A stretch of 64,000 nt of DNA from positions 1-64,000 of the IMG/VR virus record IMGVR_UViG_3300021962_000021. The stretch is one strand, 5' to 3'. The notes under the pieces were generated by a model. It made no database searches. It was given only the letters and a program-made list of their open reading frames with translations, and had not been told where the DNA came from. Each line of letters begins with the position of its first letter. Positions within the stretch are counted from its first letter, which is position 1. Positions 39,490-46,435 of the stretch are shown here, piece after piece. The position numbers were made by a program, and so were the translations under genes. This DNA is from a virus.

Positions 39490-40329
39490 ATGTCTACACT
39501 AAGAGCAAAAGAAAATGGTAGTGAGCAAAAGCTGTGGATATTTGGTGATTCATTCACAGGCCAATATTTTTTAGAAAATTCTTGGCAATGGATTTTATAT
39601 CAAAAATTTGTAGGAAAAAAAATATACATAAGTTCCAGAGGTAGTAGAGATACACAAACTATAATTGATATTTTCTTAAGAAACTTACACAAAATAAAAG
39701 CTACCGATTTAGTTATATTATTTTTACCAACAATGTGTAGATGGAGATTACCATTAAAAAATCCTGTATGGGATGTTGAATGGAGTTCCGATTTGTTAAA
39801 AAGTGAAGATTACGAAAAACAATCTTTATTGGATTATTTTATAGGAAGTTTAGGATACGCTGCGGCTCCCACACAAAGTGAGAGAGAACTGGAAGAACCA
39901 CTATCTTTACTACCATATACTATATTTGAACCAACAAAAAATTATGCAGATTTGTTGGATAATTTAGATGCTAGTGAATTTGATAAGATTAAAAAAAATA
40001 TATCCAACTTATCAATCGGTGATGTAAATTCAATGATTTCTGCTTCAAATGCAAATCTCAAAAATATGAATGAAATATTAAATTCATTTAAAAAATATTT
40101 TCCATTTGAACTTTATATAATAAGTTGGACAAACGAATATGATGAAAATATAGTTGAGGGTAGAAAGCATTTGGAAAATTCTTTAAAAGAATGGCATACG
40201 CAGCATATGGATTACATTGAAACAAATGGTGAATCTGGATCAATTCACGATTTTCATTGGTCTAAAAAAATGAATAAATTATTCGCAGATTATCTTATTG
40301 CTAAATTTCCACAATTTTTTAACTTATGA
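39490..40329 (+). CDS. SGNH/GDSL-like hydrolase, paralogue 4
   Basis: A 279-residue protein beginning LWIFGDSFTGQYF (block I with Ser) and containing ISSRGSRDTQTIID (block II-like). Its end (SIHDFHWSKKMNKLFADYL) keeps a D-xx-H-like pair for block V. It is the most diverged of the four SGNH proteins. It lies in the middle of the metabolic gene set, beside the sugar cupin. Confidence 0.6.
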   Translation: MSTLRAKENGSEQKLWIFGDSFTGQYFLENSWQWILYQKFVGKKIYISSRGSRDTQTIIDIFLRNLHKIKATDLVILFLPTMCRWRLPLKNPVWDVEWSSDLLKSEDYEKQSLLDYFIGSLGYAAAPTQSERELEEPLSLLPYTIFEPTKNYADLLDNLDASEFDKIKKNISNLSIGDVNSMISASNANLKNMNEILNSFKKYFPFELYIISWTNEYDENIVEGRKHLENSLKEWHTQHMDYIETNGESGSIHDFHWSKKMNKLFADYLIAKFPQFFNL

Positions 40330-40526
40330 GTATAAAGAGTTCTAAAGAAAACCTTAGTAAAACGGAAAAATCGCAAAAATTCGAATACATATTTGAAGAT
40401 GATGAATCTAAATCTATTTGGAAATATGACTTGAAGAAATTCCCGAATGGGCCCGTTTCGGTTGAATATCATTGGAAAGCACATTATCTAAAAGAATTAG
40501 AATTAAAAAGAAAAAGAGGAAGATAA
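40326..40526 (+). CDS. small charged protein
   Basis: A 66-residue Lys/Glu-rich protein with FEYIFEDDESKSIWKYDLKKFPNGPVSVEYHW in the centre. It overlaps the preceding stop (ATGA), which supports translation. No known family recognised. Confidence 0.5.
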   Translation: MSIKSSKENLSKTEKSQKFEYIFEDDESKSIWKYDLKKFPNGPVSVEYHWKAHYLKELELKRKRGR

Positions 40527-40558
40527 TTTGGTTGTATCAAATTTTTTCCTTATATTTA
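40527..40558 (+). promoter_or_regulatory. promoter of the histone-like gene
   Basis: TTTG (40527-40530), 20 bases and TATATTTA (40551-40558), a perfect example of the local promoter pattern. The transcript leader before the ATG at 40583 is A-rich. Confidence 0.68.
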
Positions 40559-40582
40559 CTTAACAAACAAAAAACAGCAATT

Positions 40583-40765
40583 ATGGCTAGTAAAAAAGAA
40601 GAATTATTCCAAACAATGAAAGAATTGTGGAATAAATTTGAAGAAGAACACAACAAGACAACAAAGGTATCACAAAAAAATGCAAGAACCTTAATCGGCG
40701 ACTTAAAAAAAGTAGTTACAGATTATCGTCAAGCATCGGTAGAAGAGACTAAAAGTAGTAATTAA
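40583..40765 (+). CDS. histone H1/Hc1-like small DNA-binding protein
   Basis: A 60-residue protein. ELFQTMKELWNKFEEEHNK, then KNARTLIGDLKKVVTDYRQASVEETK, resemble the Hc1-like histones of Bacteroidota and Chlamydia (pattern A-K-LxxLKKxxxxYRxxSxE). I start at the ATG at 40583 because the promoter and an A-rich leader precede it; the longer frame from 40472 runs through the upstream gene. It is a stand-alone gene between a promoter and a terminator. A role in packaging phage or host DNA is inferred. Confidence 0.6.
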   Translation: MASKKEELFQTMKELWNKFEEEHNKTTKVSQKNARTLIGDLKKVVTDYRQASVEETKSSN

Positions 40766-40792
40766 AATTTACGCAGTCAAATATACTCACAA

Positions 40793-40821
40793 TCCCTCAC
40801 CCTAAAAGTGGGGGATTTTTT
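40793..40821 (+). terminator. Rho-independent terminator
   Basis: An eight-pair stem TCCCTCAC / GTGGGGGA (one G-T pair) with a seven-base loop is followed by six T. It ends the histone-like gene and its T-run overlaps the -33 element of the next promoter. Confidence 0.85.
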
Positions 40822-40850
40822 GGTAATGTCAAAAATATTTCGTATATTTA
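40819..40850 (+). promoter_or_regulatory. promoter of the DUF4494 gene
   Basis: TTTG (40819-40822) shares bases with the T-run of the preceding terminator; 20 bases later TATATTTA (40843-40850). The leader AACAATTAAAAACAAAA before the ATG is nearly identical to that of the 52.2-kb gene. Confidence 0.68.
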
Positions 40851-40876
40851 TTTATTAACAATTAAAAACAAAAGTT

Positions 40877-41083
40877 ATGGCAAAGTATTATTCAGTATTA
40901 GTTGCAGTAGAAGTAGAAGATGCAAAAGGTAAAATTAAGAAAAACAAAGAGCAGTATTTGGTAGATGCAATGTCTTGCACAGAAGCAGAAGCTAAGTTGG
41001 TAAATAAATTTACTAAAGATGCTGTTAAGTTGGAATATGAAGTAGTAAAAGTATCAGAAACAAAAATCATCGAAGTATTTTAA
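40877..41083 (+). CDS. DUF4494 domain protein
   Basis: A 68-residue protein with KNKEQYLVDAMSCTEAEAKL, the YLVDA-S-TEAEA pattern of DUF4494, a small family frequent in Bacteroidota and their phages. The function is not known. It has its own promoter and an A-rich leader. The next gene begins at its stop with a TAATG overlap. Confidence 0.75.
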   Translation: MAKYYSVLVAVEVEDAKGKIKKNKEQYLVDAMSCTEAEAKLVNKFTKDAVKLEYEVVKVSETKIIEVF

Positions 41084-42174
41084 TGAAAATTGGAATTGAT
41101 TTTGGTTCTCTGGAAGATATTAGTAATATACTATGGTGTATAAAAAATCTAAATCTTCAAAAAATTCAAGATAAAAAAGAATTTATTTTGAATGATTCAA
41201 ATGATGAATTTATTTTTGTGCAAAATACAACCGATAGACCATCAGATACAATTCAAAATTGTGATATCAAAATTAGAGCATATCACACATTTCAGGAATG
41301 GAAAAATATGATTGGATATGATTTATTAATTCAATCACAAATTGTTGAAAATTATCATATTTACAATAATGATTTAAAAGAATTTTTAGATGCAGGAAAT
41401 ATAGCATTATCTTCTGCATCTATTTCTTTTAAACATCCTAATTTTTATTATGAACCGCTTTTCAACATAAACTATTTTTATTATTTTTATGGATTTAATT
41501 ATTTAAATTATTACAAAATAAAAACTGATAAGTTAGGTTTAATTGGTTGTTATCATAAAGGCGGTGGAAAATCGTGGAGAGATGAAATTTTTAATACTAT
41601 TAAAAATGATTTACAAAATGATTTAATTAGTTTTCAAAATAGAGATTACAACTATAAAAATTTATATCAACCATATTCGAATGAATATGAAATAGGATTT
41701 AATTTGTGGGGATTAAATCATATATCAGGATATATAGATTATAAAATGGCATCTTGCAATCTTATATTTGAAACAATGCAACACAATGGTAATAATGAAG
41801 AACATGATACCAGAATGTTTGATAGAAGATATATTACAGAAAAAACCACAAAAGCTTTAATTTACGGTCAGGAAGAAATATTTTTCATTTGGTATGGTCC
41901 ACAAGATATTTATGAATATTTGATGGATATGGGATTTTGGTTTTATAATTCGGAATTTTATAAAGGAGACATAATACAATCCGTATATGATGCATCAAAT
42001 GAGTTGAAAAAATTAAAAATAGAATTAGGAAATAACAATGCGGTTTATGATTATCTAAAAGAAAATTATGGGCATAAATTAAAAAACAATGTAGATTTGT
42101 TTTATAAAATGTTGGATTGTTATTACAAAAAAGATGAGGTTTTAAATTTAATAAAAAATGGAAAAAGAAATTAA
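41083..42174 (+). CDS. glycosyltransferase-like protein (phage type)
   Basis: A 363-residue protein, unusually rich in Asn, Tyr and Ile. The C-terminal part (RRYITEKTTKALIYGQEEIFFIWYGPQDIYEYLMDMGFWFYNSEF) matches a recurrent phage family in which ITEK/FTEK and a following G-P-Y-L-GF pattern form the donor-binding half. The N-terminal half is unassigned. The coding sequence is even more AT-rich than its surroundings, suggesting recent acquisition. Confidence 0.5.
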   Translation: MKIGIDFGSLEDISNILWCIKNLNLQKIQDKKEFILNDSNDEFIFVQNTTDRPSDTIQNCDIKIRAYHTFQEWKNMIGYDLLIQSQIVENYHIYNNDLKEFLDAGNIALSSASISFKHPNFYYEPLFNINYFYYFYGFNYLNYYKIKTDKLGLIGCYHKGGGKSWRDEIFNTIKNDLQNDLISFQNRDYNYKNLYQPYSNEYEIGFNLWGLNHISGYIDYKMASCNLIFETMQHNGNNEEHDTRMFDRRYITEKTTKALIYGQEEIFFIWYGPQDIYEYLMDMGFWFYNSEFYKGDIIQSVYDASNELKKLKIELGNNNAVYDYLKENYGHKLKNNVDLFYKMLDCYYKKDEVLNLIKNGKRN

Positions 42175-42406
42175 AGAACAAAAAGAGCTTGTATTAAAAA
42201 GAGTTCCACCGGGAGACAGATGGGTGTTTGCTACAACTCCAAAGGGAACAATTTATTCATCTCTAACCGATGCATTGGAAGCTTGGTATCAAAACACAGG
42301 CGATACTAATTTTTATATCGAAGCAAGAAAAGGAACGGTTGAAATTATTAAGCAAGAAGAAGTAGAAATACCTGTTAAGAGATTTTCATTATATGGGGAA
42401 GATTAA
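42158..42406 (+). CDS. small protein of unknown function
   Basis: An 82-residue protein with PPGDRWVFATTPKGTIYSSLTDALEAWYQNTGDTNFYIEARKGTVEII, a compact alpha/beta pattern. It overlaps both neighbours (17 and 14 bases), consistent with translation. No family recognised. Confidence 0.5.
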   Translation: MEKEIKEQKELVLKRVPPGDRWVFATTPKGTIYSSLTDALEAWYQNTGDTNFYIEARKGTVEIIKQEEVEIPVKRFSLYGED

Positions 42407-42827
42407 AACTTTAGTAATAGTGAGTGGTTATTTTAATCCAATACATGAAGGACATTTGGAATATCTTAATCGTTCTAAAGCACTTGGGGATTTTCTATAT
42501 GTAATAGTTAATAATGATTTACAAAGAGAATTGAAAGGTTCAAAACCATTCTTAACAGAACAACAAAGAAGAATAATTGTAAAAAATATAAAAGCAGTTG
42601 ATGATGTAATTATATCAATTGATAAAAATAAATTTGTAGATAAAACAATAGAATTTATACATAGACACGAGTCTCACAAATATGATAGAATTTTATTTAC
42701 AAATGGTGGAGACCAAACAGCCGAAACAATTGGTGAAAAATCAATTTGTGAAAAACTAGGTATAGAAATGATTTTCGGTTTAGGAGATAAAATTCAATCA
42801 TCATCGTGGTTATTAAATAAACTATGA
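42393..42827 (+). CDS. cytidylyltransferase-like nucleotidyltransferase
   Basis: A 144-residue protein with SGYFNPIHEGHLEYL (HxGH motif, here HEGH), LGDFLYVIVNND, and QSSSWLL near the end, which replaces the usual ISSTxxR motif. It resembles glycerol-3-phosphate cytidylyltransferase and the second domain of HldE. It would activate a sugar phosphate or alcohol phosphate with a nucleotide. It overlaps the ferredoxin gene by 4 bases. Confidence 0.8.
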   Translation: MGKIKTLVIVSGYFNPIHEGHLEYLNRSKALGDFLYVIVNNDLQRELKGSKPFLTEQQRRIIVKNIKAVDDVIISIDKNKFVDKTIEFIHRHESHKYDRILFTNGGDQTAETIGEKSICEKLGIEMIFGLGDKIQSSSWLLNKL

Positions 42828-43132
42828 GTTATATTATAGGAAAAGAGTGTGTTGGTTGTATTGATATGGGATGTTTAAAGGTATGTCCTGTCGATTGTAT
42901 ACATGGCCCAATAAAAAATGATGATAATGGTTTAGGTGCAAAAAACTTATTAGAAGAAGAAAAGCAAGGGAAGCAATTGTATATAAATCCAAATGATTGT
43001 ATAAATTGTGGTGCCTGTATATCCGAATGTCCTGTAGATGCAATATATAGAACAGAAAAAGAAGCAATTGAATTGGGAGATATTGACTCCGTGCATAAAA
43101 ATTATGAATTCTTCGGACTTAAATTTAACTAA
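42824..43132 (+). CDS. ferredoxin with two [4Fe-4S] motifs
   Basis: A 102-residue protein. C9, C12, C17 and C21 (CxxCxxxxCxxxCP) and C59, C62, C65 and C69 (CxxCxxCxxxCP) form two cluster sites. The wider spacing of the first set and a C25 resemble 7Fe/8Fe ferredoxins. It transfers electrons, and could serve the IscU/IscA system or an oxygenase. No dedicated reductase is encoded. Translation is coupled to the previous gene by ATGA. Confidence 0.9.
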   Translation: MSYIIGKECVGCIDMGCLKVCPVDCIHGPIKNDDNGLGAKNLLEEEKQGKQLYINPNDCINCGACISECPVDAIYRTEKEAIELGDIDSVHKNYEFFGLKFN

Positions 43133-43183
43133 AAATTTTTTATATTTATATTTAACTAAAACGTTCACTAAAACAAAAAACAA

Positions 43184-43450
43184 ATGAGCACAGTAGCATT
43201 AGTAGTAATTGTATTGGCCGTTGCCGGTGGGGTTACTTACCTTTTAATGAAAAAAGGAAAAATTCAAGACGCAAACAACAACAACATTCCTGACGTGGTT
43301 GAAAAACCAATTGAGGAAGTAAAAGAGGTTGTTAAAAAAACAGCAGCAAAAGCTAAAAAAGTAGCAAAGGTTGTTGAAGAAGTTGCAAAAGAAGTAAAGG
43401 TTAAAAAGCCAGCAACTAAAAAAGCAGAAAGTAAGAAATCAGCAAAGTAA
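43184..43450 (+). CDS. single-pass membrane protein with Lys/Ala-rich tail
   Basis: An 88-residue protein. Residues 3-21 are a hydrophobic membrane segment, followed by a short Asn-rich stretch and a C-terminal VEEVKEVVKKTAAKAKKVAK repeat-like basic tail similar to histone H1 C-termini. It might tether DNA to the membrane, which is inference. A TATATTTA box at 43141-43148 lacks a clear -33 element. Confidence 0.5.
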   Translation: MSTVALVVIVLAVAGGVTYLLMKKGKIQDANNNNIPDVVEKPIEEVKEVVKKTAAKAKKVAKVVEEVAKEVKVKKPATKKAESKKSAK

Positions 43451-43479
43451 GTAAAGTAAAATCGGAGAAATAACCAATT

Positions 43480-43614
43480 ATGGCAAAAGCAAAAGGCGGA
43501 AACTCTTCTCAAAAAACAACATTTGGCAAGAGAAAAACTGGTCCAGGTTCTGGTACAAAGAGTTATAACAAACATACTCCAAAACCAAAACAATATAGAG
43601 GACAGGGTAGATAA
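43480..43614 (+). CDS. small basic phage protein (YRGQGR tail)
   Basis: A 44-residue, strongly basic protein (MAKAKGGNSSQKTTFGKRK, ending KQYRGQGR). Gly/Lys-rich proteins of this form ending in YRGQGR are frequent in Bacteroidota phages and prophages. The gene is too short for routine ORF calling. The ATG follows an A-rich leader, and the stop lies directly before the next ATG. Confidence 0.55.
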   Translation: MAKAKGGNSSQKTTFGKRKTGPGSGTKSYNKHTPKPKQYRGQGR

Positions 43615-43615
43615 T

Positions 43616-44620
43616 ATGATAAAGTTAAGAGACCTTTTAAAGGAAGAGGTTGTTGTAAAAAACAAAAAAACAGGTAATGTTTATGTGGTTAAGAATTTTG
43701 ACCCATCTAAACATGACAAACCTACTCCTGCCGAAGTTGATAAAGCCAAAGCAGCAAATGGTGGAAAACTTCCAAAAGGTGAACAACCATCTCAAAAACC
43801 TACCCCACAACAACCACAAGGGCAACCACAAAAAGGGCAAAAGGTAGCAGCATCGGATTTCAAAACAGCAGCTGAAAAACCTACGAATGGAAAAACCGAT
43901 ATTCCAATGTTAAAGGATTTAATGCCAAACGCAGACTTTAACAGAAAACCATTATCAGCCGTTGCACCTATTGAAAGACAACAAATTTCCACTATTATAG
44001 ATAAACTTGCCGATTTAGGTAAGCAAGCAAAAGAGAAAGGTGAAAAAGCACCTAACTTTAATTTGTGTCAAGTAACTGTTCCAGGTACTAACCTATATTG
44101 TGATGGAAACAAAGGAATTCCAAGAGAGGATATGCCACAATTCAAAGGAACACCTGAACCAGGATCACCTGCGGATAAACTACCAAAGGATGAAAATGGT
44201 GAAGCAGATACCGAAGAATTTTTTAAAGAAATGTTGAATAAACAAGGTATCAAAGTTTCAGAACCAGCAGCAGTTCCACCAGACCGTTTAAAAGCAACAC
44301 AAAGTGAGCTTGTCGGCGTTAAGGTAGCAGGAATGAGTAAAGTATTAGCAGACCCTAATCATCCTGCATATGAAAAAATTACAGCACCTATATATGTTTC
44401 CAATGATGGATATGTATTAGATGGTCACCACAGATGGGCGGCAGTTGTAGCACATAATGCAGCAAACCCAGATAATCAAATCCCAATGAATGTTAGAGTA
44501 ATTGATGAACCAATTGAACCATTGGTAAAACGCTCAAATGCATTCGCAGAAGCAATCGGTATTAGAGCTAAAAAAGCAGATACTGGAGCAGGTGGAGGAC
44601 CACAACCGATTACTAAATAG
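43616..44620 (+). CDS. ParB/Srx-like nuclease-fold protein
   Basis: A 334-residue protein. I start at ATG 43616 (MIKLRDLLKEEVVVKNK), one base after the previous stop. The N-terminal 95 residues are Pro/Gln/Lys-rich and disordered. The C-terminal third contains APIYVSNDGYVLDGHHRWAAVVAH, the DGHHR motif of ParB/Srx-fold proteins that bind or hydrolyse nucleotides. The first 11 residues resemble the start of the 54.8-kb protein. Role unknown; possibly a virion-internal protein. Confidence 0.6.
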   Translation: MIKLRDLLKEEVVVKNKKTGNVYVVKNFDPSKHDKPTPAEVDKAKAANGGKLPKGEQPSQKPTPQQPQGQPQKGQKVAASDFKTAAEKPTNGKTDIPMLKDLMPNADFNRKPLSAVAPIERQQISTIIDKLADLGKQAKEKGEKAPNFNLCQVTVPGTNLYCDGNKGIPREDMPQFKGTPEPGSPADKLPKDENGEADTEEFFKEMLNKQGIKVSEPAAVPPDRLKATQSELVGVKVAGMSKVLADPNHPAYEKITAPIYVSNDGYVLDGHHRWAAVVAHNAANPDNQIPMNVRVIDEPIEPLVKRSNAFAEAIGIRAKKADTGAGGGPQPITK

Positions 44621-44648
44621 TTTTATATTTATAAGAAACTATATAATC

Positions 44649-45482
44649 ATGCTACTTAAAAAAGGAGATAACAACGAGAACGTAAAATTAATGCAAGAGA
44701 AGTTAGGAATTTCTCCTGCAGTAACTAACTTTGGTCCAAAAACCGAAGCAGCAGTAAAAGAATTTCAAGCAAAGCACGGATTAACTGCCGATGGTATTGT
44801 TGGTGATAAAACGTGGGCGATGATTATGGGAGAGAATACTCCACCACCGCCACCACCTGCACCGATTGTACCTGTTGGTGGTTTGAAATTGGATGCATTA
44901 AAAGGACATGTTCCTGATGCAGTTATCCAAATGATTCCCGATACAGCGGCCAAATTCCAAATCAACACTCCATTAAGATTAGCACACTTCTTAGCACAAT
45001 GTGGACATGAAAGTGGTGGATTTAGAGTAACACAAGAGAATTTAAACTATTCAGCAAAAGGTTTGAATGGTATATTTAAGAAATATTTCCCAACTGAAGC
45101 TGCAGCAGCATCCTACGCTAGACAACCACAAAAGATTGCAAACAAAGTATATGCAAATCGTATGAGTAATGGTGATGAGGCTAGTGGGGATGGCTTTAAG
45201 TTTCGTGGTAGAGGATATATCCAATTAACAGGTAGAGCAAACTATACTGAATTTGGTAAAGCAATCGGAGAAGATATTGCAAATAACCCTGATATAGTTA
45301 GTGGAAAGCACGCATTATTATCGGCAGCATGGTTCTGGTCTAAAAATGGATTGAACAAAATGGCTGATGGTGGTGCAAGTGATGTAGTAGTAACATCTAT
45401 TACTAAGAGAGTAAATGGTGGAACTATTGGATTAGCAGACCGTATCAAACACTTTAAAGAATACTATCATTTATTAGCATAA
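44649..45482 (+). CDS. endolysin: peptidoglycan-binding domain + GH19 chitinase/lysozyme
   Basis: A 277-residue protein starting MLLKKGDNNENVKLMQEKLG. Residues 1-58 are a PG_binding_1 domain (GPKTEAAVKEFQAKHGLTADGIVG, then TWAMI). A Pro-rich linker (about 60-72) leads to a GH19 domain with AHFLAQCGHESGGF (catalytic Glu), GRGYIQLTGRANYTEF and a WFWSKNGLN segment. It should cut the host cell wall at lysis. No signal peptide is present, so export needs a holin. A terminator follows 4 bases after the stop. Confidence 0.9.
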   Translation: MLLKKGDNNENVKLMQEKLGISPAVTNFGPKTEAAVKEFQAKHGLTADGIVGDKTWAMIMGENTPPPPPPAPIVPVGGLKLDALKGHVPDAVIQMIPDTAAKFQINTPLRLAHFLAQCGHESGGFRVTQENLNYSAKGLNGIFKKYFPTEAAAASYARQPQKIANKVYANRMSNGDEASGDGFKFRGRGYIQLTGRANYTEFGKAIGEDIANNPDIVSGKHALLSAAWFWSKNGLNKMADGGASDVVVTSITKRVNGGTIGLADRIKHFKEYYHLLA

Positions 45483-45485
45483 AAG

Positions 45486-45511
45486 AAAGGGAGTTAAATA
45501 CTCCCTTTTTT
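45486..45511 (+). terminator. Rho-independent terminator after endolysin
   Basis: A nine-pair stem AAAGGGAGT / ACTCCCTTT with a five-base loop and a T-rich tail closes the endolysin transcript. Confidence 0.85.
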
Positions 45512-45512
45512 A

Positions 45513-45544
45513 TTTGGTTTATTCAAAAAATATTCTTATATTAG
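45513..45544 (+). promoter_or_regulatory. promoter of a small membrane protein gene
   Basis: TTTG (45513-45516), 20 bases and TATATTAG (45537-45544) stand immediately after the endolysin terminator and before the ATG at 45549. The very short or absent leader is unusual. Confidence 0.55.
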
Positions 45545-45548
45545 ATTT

Positions 45549-45725
45549 ATGGAAAAATTTAAAATATTATTAAACATTTTATTAGTTACTTGTATTGTTG
45601 GATTGGCGATATCATATGTAACACAATTAATAAACTTACCATTTAAACTGAATTTTTTAGAAGCAGTTGGGGTTTATTGTTTGTGGACACCTATACACCA
45701 TACTTTTACTAGAAAAGAAAACTAA
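45549..45725 (+). CDS. small two-helix membrane protein, holin candidate
   Basis: A 58-residue protein. KILLNILLVTCIVGLAISYV (about 5-24) is a strong membrane segment, and FLEAVGVYCLWTPIHH (about 38-53) a second, weaker one, with a short basic C-terminus (TRKEN). The size, topology and position next to endolysin fit a small holin or pinholin, but a better-supported holin-like gene lies at 52.2 kb. It is too short for routine ORF calling and has its own promoter. Confidence 0.5.
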   Translation: MEKFKILLNILLVTCIVGLAISYVTQLINLPFKLNFLEAVGVYCLWTPIHHTFTRKEN

Positions 45726-45780
45726 CTTTAATCATAGGTTTTGGTTATAATCTTATATTTATGTAAGAGAATAACCATTT

Positions 45781-46434
45781 ATGAGACAAAAAGTAACAGC
45801 ACTGGCATTAGGCCTTAAGGAAAGAGCTATATATTTTATACTAGCTCCATTTTTAGCATTCATTGGACTTGCGTTTTTATTCCAAGTCTTTTTTGTAATC
45901 CTTCAATTTAGTGGAAATGAAAATCTTGCAACAGATATTGCAAATGAAATTTCATGGAGAATTGATGGAACATTTAAAAATTCACCAGAAAACATTTGGT
46001 ATAACGCAGATGAACACATTTGGGTTGAAAGTGTAGAAAACAAAGTAAAGATTGGTAAATTGGCGGGAAACCGTAATTTGGAATTTGGTGTTAAGAATGT
46101 ATTAGAAGAATATTTACAGGATAAAAATTATAATTTATCTCCTGATGCTACGCAAAAACTTAAAGTAGAAATTGTATATTTAGATGTCTTAACTACAAAG
46201 ACAAACATTTCAGTATTTCATAAAGGGGAAGAAGAAGTTGTTATCAGAATGAAGGGTATCCTTTATAAAGATGGCAAAAAAGAAAAAGAGGTAATGGTTG
46301 AAGAATCATCATCAGAAATTTCCATGTCTACACTTATTGTTGACCAGGGTGGTAAATTCAATCAAACTTCGTTATCAAACGCACTTAAAAAAGCAGCAGA
46401 TAAACTAATAACAAAACTTTTTGAAAAAAAATAA
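45781..46434 (+). CDS. inner-membrane-anchored protein of unknown function
   Basis: A 217-residue protein with a hydrophobic N-terminal segment (about 17-42, ERAIYFILAPFLAFIGLAF) and a soluble domain of mixed alpha/beta character that contains ISWRIDGTFKNSPENIWYN and a long ENKVKIGKLAGN strand pattern. It may be the start of the exported-protein module. I recognise no family. It lacks a cleavage-type signal, so an anchored topology is more likely than secretion. Confidence 0.5.
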   Translation: MRQKVTALALGLKERAIYFILAPFLAFIGLAFLFQVFFVILQFSGNENLATDIANEISWRIDGTFKNSPENIWYNADEHIWVESVENKVKIGKLAGNRNLEFGVKNVLEEYLQDKNYNLSPDATQKLKVEIVYLDVLTTKTNISVFHKGEEEVVIRMKGILYKDGKKEKEVMVEESSSEISMSTLIVDQGGKFNQTSLSNALKKAADKLITKLFEKK

Positions 46435-46435
46435 T

